Shown here: piece after piece, positions 32,626-45,100 of the stretch | Numbering within the stretch: the first letter of the stretch is position 1 | Layout: every line of letters starts with the position of its first letter | DNA from: Podaxis mareebaensis | Taxonomy: Eukaryota; Basidiomycota; Agaricomycetes; Agaricales; Agaricaceae | Reading direction: 5' to 3' | DNA: 64,000 nt | Assembly: GCA_018524725.1 (NCBI GenBank) | Contig: JAEUWP010000118.1 | Coordinates: 62,001-126,000 of the forward strand | Made by a program: the position numbers and the translations under genes | Notes under the pieces: model-generated | Told to the model about the DNA's origin: nothing | Database searches by the model: none | The model's input: only the letters and a program-made list of their open reading frames with translations

Positions 32626-34210
32626 ATGGCACCCACCCTAGTTCCCCCTCCTCACTCTAATGAACTGAAAGTTACATTTCCAGAAGACCACGTCCTTCTG
32701 CTTACACTCAATCGTCCCAAGAGCCTCAATGCTATGACGCCACAAATGACCGAAGACCTCAAGCGCGTGCTGGACTGGTTTGAGGAAGAGCCTGAACTTT
32801 GGTGAGTACAATTTTGCGCCTCGCGAATGAGCAATGAAACTGATTGCGGCTTGTGCGCATCGCAATGACTGACCCACCGTGTCATAGGGTCGTCATAGTG
32901 ACAGGAGCAGGAAGAATGTTTTGCGCTGGTGCCGATCTGAAAGCGTAAGTGAGCATGGTACGTTTTATCCGGTCACTGGTCATTGTCATTCTCCCCTTTC
33001 GGCAGTTGGAACAAGGACCAACAAGCAGGGTCAGCCAATGAACAAGAGAGCACAGCATCCAACTTGAATGGCTTTGGGTCGCTTTCTCGCAGACAGTCGA
33101 ACAAGCCCATTATTGCTGCTGTGAATGGTGGCGCATATGGAGGCGGCGTGGAAATTATCTTGAATTGCGATATCGTCATTGCGAGCGATGATGCCAAGTT
33201 TGCCTTACCAGAGGTTAAACGCGGTGTCGTTGCTGCGCAGGGAGGTGAGCATAAACGGCCCTTCTGCCTTTCCCCTTTGATTATTCTTTTTCCATTGAGT
33301 AACCTGGTGCGACATGCCATTTATTCCGATGACCATAATCTTTTTACGTTGATTTACTAATCCCATTTTCAACCGCCTGCGATATTGTACGACCCTCATG
33401 CTCACTGCCTTTCTATGGTATAGGTATCCCGCGCCTGTTCCAAATAGCAGGTCATCAGGTGTGTGTTGGTCTTTTCCCCCGAACGCCCTTTCTCCTTTTT
33501 CTCTATCTTCCTTTTTTAACTTCTTCCGACATCAACCAATATCATCAAATATGTCGAAAGCTATGATCGCATTCACCTCAACACGAGGTCATTTCTATGA
33601 CGTGAATCAATGTTGGCACCGAGCGCTGAACTGACTGCTTGGCTTTGTTTGACAGCTTGCTTCCGAGATGCTGCTTACGGGCAGGACGATCACAGCAGCA
33701 GAGGCATCCAATCGGTTTGGCTTGTGAGTACCATTGCTAAAATAACTTTGGCTTTTCGCTGACAAGTATAATTAATCATTGTATCTTTGATCTGGTTCGC
33801 CCTATCTCAATATTCGATGGATGGGGAATAGCGTGAACGCTGTTGTCCCAGTCGAACAGCTGCTTCCCACAGCACTAGGAATAGCTAAAGAGATCGTATC
33901 AAACTCACCGGATGCTGTCCAGAGCTCGAAGCATGGTTTGTTGCTCTCCCAGAGGCTGAACCACTCCGAATCCCTTATGACGCATATTTGGAGCAACTTC
34001 AGCAAGCGAGTTTACAAGGGCGAAAATATTAAGGTGCGGTCATAATGAGGCACTCTGGTCGCTTATTCTGACCAAGTTGTACATTATTAGGAAGGCCTCA
34101 AGGCGTTTGCGGAGGTGAGGCAAATGTGTTGCACATGTACGGACCGATAGATGTGCTAATACATCGTTTAGCGACGAGCACCTGTATGGAAAAACCCTGC
34201 GAAACTATAA
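32626..34210 (+). pseudogene. Enoyl-CoA hydratase/isomerase with apparent 1-nt frameshift
   Basis: Eight exons: 32626-32801, 32888-32945, 33006-33244, 33424-33458, 33656-33723, 33832-34033, 34091-34114 and 34172-34210. They encode a crotonase-family protein: LLTLNRPKSLNAMT, GRMFCAGADLK (oxyanion loop), NGGAYGGGVEIILNCD, PEVKRGVV and EASNRFGFVNAVVP. The summed exon length is 841, one base too many. Exon 2 ends CTG AAAA GC before GTAAGT, and with three A instead of four the next exon (WNKDQQ...) is in frame, giving about 279 aa. Without that change, translation stops soon after 33006. Everything else is intact, so this is either a very young null allele or a base-call error. The probable role is fatty-acid or branched-chain acyl-CoA metabolism. 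No clear PTS1 ends the protein (it ends AKL). Confidence 0.8.
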
Positions 34211-37200
34211 TTCCGTTAGAATTTTCCGGAACTGGGCTTTGGGTTTTGGCCAGTGCAGTTACGGTGACCTCGGAGGCTGGAGCGGATCTCTCATGAACGT
34301 GAGGAGTTGGCCTGATGGTAGTCAGGGTTGATGACGGAACTCTCGGACTTGTTGTGAGAGTGGTGGCAAGAATGGAGAGACTAGTAGCTGTATTTAAAAA
34401 TGTCAATGAAATTGGATGTGATTGGTAGGGTTGGACAAAACGGATATCCATTATGTGGTTCATGAGAGATCAATGACGTATGCGCACATGCTTCGGGATG
34501 TAGAATGGAAAAGAACAAGCAAAGGCAAGCGTGTGGTGTTGTTCCGTGTGTTTCCTTCGTAAATCTTGTTGTTGGATGCTGTTGTCTCTCGTAATGCCAA
34601 TTGTTGGTCGTGGGTTACACAAGATTGAGGGAACGCGGTGACTCGGACCTTCGGAGCGTTGAAGCGTTAAAGAACGTGTCAGAGTATCTGGTTCCGCCAT
34701 GCCTATAGCGCTCGCTTTTCGGCGGAGACCATGGAGTAATTGAATGTTGTATTCCTTTATTGATGCCAGTGTCCCAATTTTCCTGGTTCGTGAATCATTT
34801 TGGTGTTTAGCATAAAACCGTGCCTCGAGTTCGCCCTTGTAATAGGCTCACCGGCTTTAGTCCCGTGCGTGGTTCGAGAGTCAAACTGGAGTCCGAATAT
34901 CGCCAACCTTAAACTCGGGAAGCGAAACTCGATTGACGTATGACGACATTATCAGATCCCATTATGATTACGGACCAAGCCTGAGGCCTTACTGTTGGGT
35001 TGTCGGTTGGCTTAGCATAAGCTTGGACGTGTGGGGGAGTAAGACACTAAAAATCCTACCGCGGGTATTTTGATATTTAATACACCTAGGCGGGTAAGCC
35101 CAGAAGCAGTTCTTATCTGTGTGGAATCTGTGTTTTGGAACATTTAGCTCCCCTAAAGATTTCGCCGCGGCTATACCCTTGAATCGGCTACAACGACCCA
35201 TTTCCACCTACCGTTGGCTTCAGGTCTTCGACTGCGTAGTTCCAACATCGTCGATCCATTTCTTTGCCTTCACTTTGATAGGGTCTAGAACAGATGGAGT
35301 GGGATTGGATGGAGATTGCATAGAACTTGGAAACCCAACACTTAGAAGCGGGAGGTCGTTTTCGAAAGTGAACGTCAGAACTAATAAAGCGGTGGAGGCA
35401 ATAGCAAAAGCTTATAAGGCGGACGTGGAGTAGTACTAACTCCGAAGGGTGGCTAATTGATTGGATTTCAATTAGTGCTTGGTGGCTCCCCACCTGGAGC
35501 CTCCAAAGAAAACTGGAGCCAAGTGGTGTATGTGGGGACAGTTTGTAATCAAGTCTATTTTTCCAGAAGGTTCAGCATAACAAAGATCGATTAGTACGCT
35601 ATGCCACTCAGCCACCATACCTGAATGATGAGTTTGTACATGAGCCGATAGCGGGGTCCTTCATACGAAGGGGTAATTGCAGGGGTAGAAGGCTGATGCC
35701 TACTGGTATCATCCATTCTCCCGATGTTTCGAATGCGTTCGGTTCTCGAAGGAGGAAGTGTGCGTATTATACTTCGAGTTCTAGCGATACGACATACGTG
35801 TCTTGTGCTCATCTTAGGCCGTGGCACTTTCTATTGCCGCCTCGAGGCCCGAAAATATACGGGTGCACGGATCTCTCCGACATTCATATACGCAGCTGAG
35901 ATTCAAAAATTTCCCCTTCCACACTGTCTTCTTTTTCGAATCCAATATCGAGGCAATCCGGATTGTCGCAGAATATCAGCTGATCATTACAGTATGTCAT
36001 TGATATTTCGATATCGTAGTTCACGATCTACTGTGCGAATCGAATCGCTGACCTGGTCCGTTGTCGATTGATTTCTCCCACCAATAGAAGAATAACTGAC
36101 TGAATTGGTCCATGAGTCGTTACACAGAATACCAAACAAGCAATTATTTTTCCCTTTCATGGCACCTGGCTTGTGGGAAGACTTTCTCTAGGGAATTTCG
36201 AGATGGTGTACCTGCAGTCCGGTAAACGGCGCCCAGCACATGGGCGACAGGGAAGCACGTCAGAGCATAGTGTGGGGTAAAGACTGGAGTGGGGAAGGGT
36301 CTCTGCTTCCCTCAGGTTAGGAAGGCTATGGCAGGTCTTACCATTGATCGGGTGTGAGGAAGAGCGTCCAAGACGGATGCTAAACGTCGGATATTGCCCG
36401 CAGCCCCTACTGACGAGCTGGGGCACATCATCGCCGTCTCACTGAGTCCATAGGTTCTTGTTCTTTTACCGGGCCTGGGCCCTGAGGTCATGGAGGGGTC
36501 TCTCCAATACCGACCTGGACTTGCAAAGCTAGGGCACCTATCCCCTCCTATCCCTTGTCGCTGACCTTCACTCGCTTAAGTGGCCCTTGGAGGTTCACAC
36601 ATCATACGAGCTCAACTGGATTACAGGCACACAAGGAATGAAGGCCTGAAAATTGTTGTAATTCCGTGTTCCAAGCCGAATACTCCCGACGCTGTTACCT
36701 GCCTTGTGTTCAAAAATGCTGCCTCTCATGAGACCAGACCAATCTATTGTCAATCGTCTACGGCTGCACACGAGTCAACTCATAAGAATGCCTGGCAAAA
36801 ATAGATATCTCGCAACATGTAAATCATTGACGAAAAGGGTATTGTCAATATTTAAAGCTCTCGACGGCAACAAGCGAGAGATTCTCCGCATCATCGTCAA
36901 CAGCCATGAATGGCATAAAGGAAGTATAAGCCGAAAAGACAAACCATGGAAGGTACGCTACTTTCCCACAGCCACCACAGTGATCGCCATTGCCCAGCCC
37001 AAGACACGGTTTAGGTGAAGTGCGGAATAATACTCGGACAGCAGAAGTCCCATGATTGAACTGGGTCGGTTAGAAAGGTATAGAGAGCGGTTCGTTTCAA
37101 GAAATTTCAAAGTCCGTCCGCTCAGAAAAGATTACTACATCATTTTTTGGACTGTGGTCTGGGCGGGAGAGCCATCGTGACCCGTGCGCTGTCAGCCTCG

Positions 37201-40100
37201 CTGTTTCGGAATCGAATCACAGGGATCGTCTTTCGTCATCACGAGTAGCAGCCCTGACATCGGCACTATGAGCTGATAAGATAGTAGTGCGAGTTTTATC
37301 ACGAGTTACTTTACTTATCTGATCGACCTAGAGTTCGTGCTTTGCGTCGCTCTTCATACGATAGCCTATTATCTATCCGTCGTCTAAACTGTTACACAGT
37401 GCATGTATTGAATTTTGGGAAACGTGAACGGTGTCTTCCCTCCATTCCCCTGAGTTCAAGATCCGTGACCTCGGAGATGTTCGACGGAATGCTTGACCAT
37501 ATGGTCAGAAGATATAGGAGAGTTTGTTTGATTCGCATGGGGATAAGCAGAAGCCTGTACCGGTGTGACCGTAGCAGCCCACATCCACATTCACAGACTG
37601 CACGATACTTTGTTATGGCAGTGGCCTCTCGCGCCAGCTATAATTTGCATACGCATGCTGTCTCGTTAGTGGTGCTCAATTCTGGGTCAAGTCAGCCTGA
37701 CATGTTGGGGTAGTCCATGATAAACCACTGCGATCTTGTAATCGTAACGTCATGGGGTTAGCGGGCCGGAAGCAAAGTAGTCCCTAAGTCCGATCCCGGC
37801 GTTTGTTCAGGTTCATAAAAAAATAAGAATACGTAGCGCCGCATCTCGTTTTCTCCGCAGGATGTCTTGACGAGATGGCGAACGGTTTGCCACTTATTGG
37901 CATCAGTTCTCGAAGCTCGTTGGACTCCATTGGAGCGGCTCAACGGCGGAGCCAGAATTAGCCAAAAAGCGGAGCATCCAGCGATTGGGTCTTCGACGGC
38001 AGGTTTCGTTACCGTTCCGTAAATCCTACGAGAAAAATCGCACTCTGTGCTGCTGTCTATGTCCCATGTAATGACATCGCTTATGAGCTCGCAGTTGTTT
38101 GGGGAATTTACCTGACCCTTCGACGCCGCAGAATCGCGATTCGCTTAGAGTGTGGGGTTGGAACCGCGACGGCGGCAAGGTGTTGGAAGTGTCTAAGTGC
38201 TTATCGCGCCCATCAGTGTCAGAGGAGGCACCCTACCTCCGAACATGGAACTCAAATGTTGGTTATGATAAACCACATAATAACCGGTGGTATTAAATGT
38301 TTAATGATATGATAACCTCGCCTATCCAGCGGAGCGGTACTTCGAAGACAGGATTGACAAATTAGGAGCCACGGTGTAATTTCATCCGATACCTTGGCTG
38401 GACCCGTGCAAGGATTCTCGAGCTATCGTATCGCATGTGAGGTTGCCCTCTTGTTATGATGGCTTTGTTCGAAAGTCGGGGCTGAACAACGTCACAGTTG
38501 GGCAAAGGGGGGAAGACACAATATACAATCTCCCTATAGTACGAAGGCTCAGTACTGGCCCCTTTCCTTTAGTTCCGCAGTCCCTGGAAAGCCATTCCCT
38601 GGTGAACGTGAGGCCTTATTGCCCTGAGCCGATTGCCAACAATGGGACGATAGGCGTTCGATTAGTGTTGTAAAGTGAATCAGGTGGTTTCTGTAGGGCC
38701 AGGGGTGACAAAAGCATGTCATTTATGACGAGCGCAAAGATGTTTTTCTCCGTAAGCAACATGCATGAGGCCTCGTGTTTCCGACTAACTTCTGTATCCC
38801 GATCAGGGTGAACAATGCTGTGTGGGTGGCTCTCCTGGCCGCCCGAGACATGGTCACGCAATGCCCCAGCGGCAGGAAATTGCCTACATAGCTCCAATGT
38901 CACTTCGCTTAAGTTCGTTGTGGTTCCCCACCAAGCTCTTGATCGATATAGAATTACAATATTTTCCGTCATGTAAATCATAGGCATAAGGGCCCGGAGT
39001 AGATAACCTTAATAAGCCCTCTGAATAGCGACGGCGTGCATCCTGGTTCTCACCAAGGGAGGTCCAGGCCGATTCAATGGCTGACTTCGTAAGTACTCTA
39101 GCCGCGAGCTACCTTGTATGTATGGCAGTAGTATTGACTTGTTCTACAACAAACCTGGAACATAACGAAAGTTGGTGCTAACCGACAGAAAACGGACCCT
39201 TTAAGTACCGAGCTTTCAACTGGTTATAGGGAAAGCCCAGGTACGCATACACACTGAACAACACCGCACTGGACACTTTGTCAACGAAACTGATGTACAT
39301 TTGAATGCGCAAACCTGTATGAATCTAGACTGGTGGTCTAAAGCGTCATCGGAGAACCCACGGTGAAAATGCTGGGTATTCAGTACGAGTGAATGGACGA
39401 GACCCGTGACTTGCGAGCGTCGGTTGAAAGGAGTGGGAACGCGCTGCGGAAGCAGATGAGTTGTCAGCAAGATCCATCAACCGTATACTTTACAGACGAA
39501 TGGGGACCGCCTCGGTCCCAGCTTGTTGATAGACAGGATGTCGTGCGGGAGAATTACAGGTTCATTGGCCACCGCGAGCCAATGAAAGCTTGAGAAGCCA
39601 GGGTTTCCAGTGGTTCTTAGTCCGGTTCGCGGTTCATGTCGGAAGTTTTGTTAGGGGAGTGTGGACTTGTCGGTGAGAATCAATTCGGTTGTTGTGACCC
39701 GCCCTCTTGATCAAGCCATACTGTAAGTGGAACGAGGAGTTCAAACAAGTAAGTAATAAGCGGTTCCTGAGCGACCATATCAACTTGAAATAGAGGAACA
39801 TATCTCCTTTCTGCCTTGACAGTCTTTATGTGCCAGATGGAAAGTACACTCCGAAACTTTGGTGCATCCATTCTGACGGTGTGAGGTGGTACATGTTCTG
39901 GACAGCGGAGCGTATCATCTGTCAGAAAAATTTCGATGTGGATCGCTCCAACGCAGCGAGCATATTTTGGGTGACATTTCAATGAGAATGTCGCAGAATC
40001 AAGGCACCGGAGGCCGACTTTCCTTTTTGTGGTTGGTATTGATCGTGAGAAAACTCGGCGAAAGTGCAAAATTGGATGGTCATGTATGTAGGTGCTGGCG
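34211..40100. other. 5.9 kb without recognisable genes
   Basis: Both strands hold only short overlapping frames with no family motif. Base composition is balanced, and no LTR or long repeat was seen. One 180-codon minus-strand frame (39680-40222) overlaps the ATP23 start and is probably a shadow. This may be decayed transposon DNA. Confidence 0.35.
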
Positions 40101-41036
40101 ATGAACGACTCTACAACACCCCAAACACTTTCTCCTTCCCCTTCCCCGGATTCCTCTAAACCCTCCGGTGCATTTGAACGATGGCGGCGAAAACTTATGC
40201 TAATTACTGGTATTGGCGTCACCGAGGAAGAACGACTCGCGGACTTACGGATGTACCAGACACGTCATTGTGAAAAGACAAAAGAATACCTCATGAATTA
40301 TAGTCGGTCCTTTGTACACGTTTTGTTAAAGGTTTCGGCTTTTGACCTTTTGATCAGGCCCCGCCGTCGTGTTTATGCTGAAGCATCTCAAGGAGAGCGG
40401 TTGTGAAGTGCCCAAATCGAACGTTCTCTGTGCACCATGCGACCCGACGCGGGCTGGTGGGTTCACTCCAGACCCAGGCGCAGTGGTCTTGTGCTCAGGC
40501 CATTTCTTCAGCCAGTCACACATGGAACATACCCTTGTGCACGAGCTCATGCATATGTATGACCATTGCAGGTTCAAGGTAGACTGGAGTAACCTACGGC
40601 ATCACGCCTGCAGTGAGGTAAATGAATCTCTTCGAATCGCATAATAGCCGATCATTAATGAGACCATTTCCCAACTTTTTGCAAACCTTCTAGATCCGGG
40701 CGAATAGTTTGAGCGGAGACTGTCGCTATACCCGTGAATTGCGACGAGGGTTTGTATCGTTTTCCAAGCAGCACCAGGTCAGTTTGGGAATATGATGCAC
40801 CGAGACGCGAACTAAAATTCTCTGTGATGATAGGCTTGTGTACGACGGCGGGCTGCAGTGTCTGTTGCTGCGAATCCGGCATGTCCCGATGCTGAGACGG
40901 CCGAGAAGGTTGTCAATGAGGTGTGGGACAGTTGTTTCAATGACACCCGACCCTTCGACGAGGTATAGCTGTTTATCCATAATGCATCATGCATGCCTGC
41001 TCATAGCTGACGTTGGTCTCTTCTTAGATATACTGA
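40101..41036 (+). CDS. ATP23: Mitochondrial inner-membrane protease ATP23
   Basis: Five exons, 40101-40302, 40358-40617, 40694-40777, 40834-40962 and 41028-41036, give 227 aa in phase. The HEXXH zinc-protease motif is at residues 129-133 inside [19 protein letters not shown], which is almost diagnostic for Atp23. Also typical are [23 protein letters not shown] and C-terminal [19 protein letters not shown] with ARP-like ending RPFDEIY. Atp23 acts in the intermembrane space, processing Atp6 precursor and aiding F1Fo assembly in yeast. Many cysteines fit import by the Mia40 disulfide relay. The last coding exon holds only nine bases. Confidence 0.93.
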
Positions 41037-41207
41037 GACTATTGATAGCTGTGTGAGCCAGAGCTGGGCATTTTGTGGAGGAGGAAGGGAAAGTGGACCA
41101 GACATGTTCTAGCAATGTCTCGAAGTCGGGTAGAATAGCCAATAGAAACGCGAGTTGATTTGATCCTCGTGTGAAACCACGCTGCTTGGTGTTGTTTGCG
41201 GTCCTGC

Positions 41208-41214
41208 TATAAAA
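41208..41214 (+). promoter_or_regulatory. TATA box and pyrimidine leader of the GPI protein gene
   Basis: TATAAAA lies 97 bases before the ATG at 41305. It is followed by a long C/T-rich stretch (41220-41300), the arrangement of strongly expressed fungal genes. Confidence 0.6.
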
Positions 41215-41304
41215 TTCGGCTTCCCCCTCTTCCCACTCCTCACCTAGTACTCTTTTCTTTCCACACTTCCCTCCCCTCTCCTCGCTTCACTTTTTCTCGC
41301 CAAA

Positions 41305-42144
41305 ATGATCTTTAAACTTAGGTCAGTTTTGTAGCTCATGAAATGGCCTTCTGTACCTGATATCTTAAATTTAGCATCCTTGCCGCCCTCGTCGCTCCTT
41401 TAGTCTCTGCAATGACTGTTAACCAGCCGAGCCAGGCCGTTACCTCAGGCGGTTCCATGACTTTCACTTGGCAAGTTGAAAACGGTGATCCGTAAGTCTC
41501 TTTCGTGCGTCCGATTTGGTGAATACTGACCATATGTAGGTCCTCGTTCTCTGTCTACCTGAGCAACCCCCAATTCAACAACGTTTATGGTGTCGCCAAC
41601 AACGTTGACGCGTCTCTGGGTACCTTGACAATCGCCGTCCCCCTTGTCCCTGAGAAGTGAGTGATTTTGACGTGTATCACTCGTGAAATTCTGATGTATT
41701 CGTCAGCCAACAATATACCATCCGCCTGGTTCAAATCGACAACGTCAACGCAGTCCTTGCCGAGTCACCCTCCTTCACCATTGGTGCCAGCACAGCAACC
41801 ACTACTCCCTCCTCCACCGCCTCGCCGATATCCGTCTCAGCCTCCAGCCGTCCCGGTTCCACGACCGCTGTTACCACGTGAGTTGTTGATGTTTGAGCTG
41901 GCCGAGTTTAGACTGAACTTGTCTTAGTAGCCGAACACTGCCTTCCAGCTCGTCGTTCGGCGTCGTTGTCAGTAACACTCAGCCTGCTTCCACCTCGGGT
42001 GCTTCCACTAGCCCTAGTGGTGCTGCCGCCTCATCTTCACCTTCGAACTCAGCTGCTCTTCCCGTCCGCTTCAACATGAACATGGGTGTCGTTGCTTCCA
42101 TAGTCATTTCGGTTGTTGCCGGCGCAGCGGTTGCCGCTTTCTAA
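41305..42144 (+). CDS. Ser/Thr-rich GPI-anchored cell-wall protein (Kre9/Knh1-like)
   Basis: Five exons, 41305-41321 (17 nt), 41375-41491, 41540-41656, 41707-41877 and 41928-42144, give 212 aa. Residues 1-18 form a signal peptide (MIFKLSILAALVAPLVSA), completed only after splicing of the 17-nt first exon. An immunoglobulin-like domain follows (TSGGSMTFTWQVENG, FSVYLSNPQF, YTIRLVQIDN), matching the Ser/Thr-rich GPI-anchored (Kre9/Knh1 N-terminal-like) family common in mushrooms. After a Ser/Thr linker the protein ends in a hydrophobic tail (GVVASIVISVVAGAAVAAF), the expected GPI-attachment signal. The role is probably wall structure or surface. Confidence 0.88.
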
Positions 42145-45100
42145 ACGTCGGACTGAGGGATATCTGTTCTCGTCGCGGTGATCCTCTGGAACGATGGGTG
42201 GTTGCTTTCTTGGATCGAGTACTACAGAACTTTGCGATCGCTTTGTTTTCTTTTTTCTTTGTCATCCATATACCTCTCATGCACACTCGACGGACTTTGA
42301 TTTAATGCGATACGCTGTTCTGGCCGAACCAGATACCTATCTTGAACTTTTTGGTGGTTGTACATTTTTCTTCTTTTCCTTTACGGAGGATAGTGTTGGG
42401 CGAAGTGTAGTGACCTGTCTTGGTCCGTTAGCTCGTTCTGTCTTTGTTCTTTTTCTGCTCAACATATGTACTCTGTAAAAATAGGAATTGGACTATTTTT
42501 AGCATATGCTCTTTGGTAATGATGGCATCTGGTCGTGAAGCATTTGTCACCATGTGATTCGCTGCCTTGTGTGCTTTCACGCACTGGCCAAGAATTGCTC
42601 AGCTTGGAGGGGCTTCTCATACTGAGAGCCCACTCTTCATCTTTTGATAATCAAGGGCTGAGGTGCCGAGTAGAAGGAAACCCGCTAGGTACAGATAGAT
42701 GTTGACCCAAGTGATGCTCACCTGGGTGTTGTTCTGATGAGTGAACAACCTCTGGGAGCCGATGAGAAATGGAAACGCATCCATATGCAGATATGTCTTG
42801 CAACCATCGTGGACGGTGCTCTGCCGCGCCGGCAAAAAAATCATGTAGCTCAACCATGGCTGCAGATAATCCACAGCGAGATGGAATGACTCGTTCTTTC
42901 CACCCGTGATACTGGCATAGGGAAACCCGGATGACGTTGGCAGCGCAATTAATCAACCAGAAGGCTTTTGTCGTGAGACTACGGCAGCTTTTGGCTAGCT
43001 GTTAGGGGGCTATTAGGGTCCAGCGTGGCTGGGAGTTGGGGATGGGGGGTTATGTAGGTTGTTGGAGAAAGAAGTGGTAAAGGTCTGAGCCTTGCTCACG
43101 CGCCATTACCTTGGGGTCATGCCAAGAACATGACCCGTGGAATGACCCGAAAGCTCGATTCCAAAAGAGTGGATATTCTTGAGGCCCACACGCCAGCAGT
43201 CAAGACTTGAAATCTTCTGGGCTAATACGAAGGATGGGGTGTTTTGGAAGATGGTTATCAAGAAGAGGTCGTTAGTGACTTTGAAAATGGCTAACCTGGT
43301 TTAATGAAACCAAAGAATGAAATTGATGCAGTTTGATGGCTTCGGATGCGCCATGTGCATGTGTCGGCGACCACTGGTATGGGGATGTCTTCGACGTATT
43401 GAGATCCTCTGACGAGCAGTTCGAGAAGAGAAGTATGCGCAAGACGGCGACAGAAGCAGGATGGCCCATGATCCTGGAATTTCGTACTGATAGGGCTTCT
43501 TGTATCATGCATTCATGAACGACGAAATTAGAACATTATGAGGTCAGCCTATTGTATTGGAAGAAAGGGTCACGGGTTGAACAAGGACAGGCGGACGACC
43601 ATCGTTCCAAGTAGAATAGCGGGTGCCGTAATTTCATATGTTCTCGTGCTAGCCGACAGAAGTCGTGTGCAAACTCTTCAGGCCGTTCTTGGGGTCGTTT
43701 CGTTACTGCCGTACCCTTGCCAGCAAAGTTATCGTTGATGCATTGTATGACAGAAGTAGCGAATTAGAGACACGCCAAGTGGCGTTGGGGTGGATACTTG
43801 CTCGCCTAGAAGAAGGGACCCCGCTTTGTTCGCGATACAGCTGAGGTGTTGGCGATGAAATCGCGCCGAGAATGAAAGTGTATGTCAAGCGTATGTAGTC
43901 AATGTGTGGCCAGAGAATCGGGTACCGAATGGACGGAAAGAATTGTATTGCAGTACGAGGGCCGATCCTTCGGCATTGAAAGACAAAACCCTAAAAGAGA
44001 GTAGCGGCCGACTTACCCCTCGCAATATGATATTCTGCGATTGACACCCGATCCTGACTATTTCGCTTCTCGCTTTCAACTTGCCGACTTATAGACACGA
44101 TAAATCGATTGAACGACGAAGCCCGCAGCCCGTCGTTGGCCGCGTCTATCGTCAGACCCCGGGCAATGCGGATTCAAACAGAACGTTGGGGAAGCCATAT
44201 TTAGACTGCGTTGGGGATATGTAATTTGCGATATGATACCTTAAATGTGTTATGCGCGCTGTGGCGAGGTAGAATCGATCTCATGATCGTGGTCGTGAAG
44301 TTCACGAGACAAATTTCCATCCCATCAGTCCATTGTCCTGCTTAAGCTTCATGATGATTCTGACGTTAAACATGTTTGAATCTATTAAGCGAGCGAACTG
44401 ATTCCAGTTCTTCCGGTACGCTGAGTTGTCTCCTGTTTAATGCAAAACGCATGGCCGAATTGGGGCTTAAGTCCTCATCATTGGAAAAGTTTCCGGCCCT
44501 GTCCGTAAACAAAGGAAGTGGGCTCATCGTGACATGATCGTAAGATTATCAAAGCGGCCAGGGAGGTTTTGCAACAAAGCCCATGGCCGAAAGAATAGAA
44601 AGTCAAAAACAAAACAATGTCTGAACTGAATGCTTTACGCTCATCCAGGCTCGGGGGTGGTAGCGCGGAAGTCACAAATTTACCGGTTCGGTTACAAAAA
44701 GCCGGCTCGAGGAGTCTTTGAGCCATGATATCAAAGAGGAAAGGGCGGTGAGAAAAGGTTCATGTTCTCTCACAGCCAAAATTTATCTATACGAGGCGAT
44801 ACAACCGAATCGTCCTGTTTCAGTTATCCGAATAGGAACAATGACATACGTATCATGAAAGGATTTATCACTTGCACAGAATGTGATAAACCAAGAGGAT
44901 GGTGGGATTTAAGAATTTGTCTACAATTGCCTGCTTCCCATGACCACTACAGCCCTTACAACTTGCTTTGATCATAGTGGGCTCTCGGATTCCACAGCCA
45001 TTCCTGGCTAGTCGCGACAAGGGATGGCTAGAACAATGTTCGGGGCTTCGTAAATCGTCTCGAATCGGACGTGGGATTACATGGAAGTGATTGGTTATAG

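Noticed and set aside
36600..36640. CTGGATTACAGGCAC..., similar to bases near 52130
   Set aside because: The shared part is only about 11 bases plus a GGAAGGCCTG-like end. That is not enough to call a dispersed repeat such as a SINE.
39680..40222. 180-codon minus-strand ORF
   Set aside because: It overlaps the 5' end of ATP23 in antisense and has no recognisable domain. ATP23 on the plus strand is certain.
42617..42874. Minus-strand frame ending in a hydrophobic segment
   Set aside because: A single short frame without neighbours. The hydrophobic stretch alone does not support a gene.
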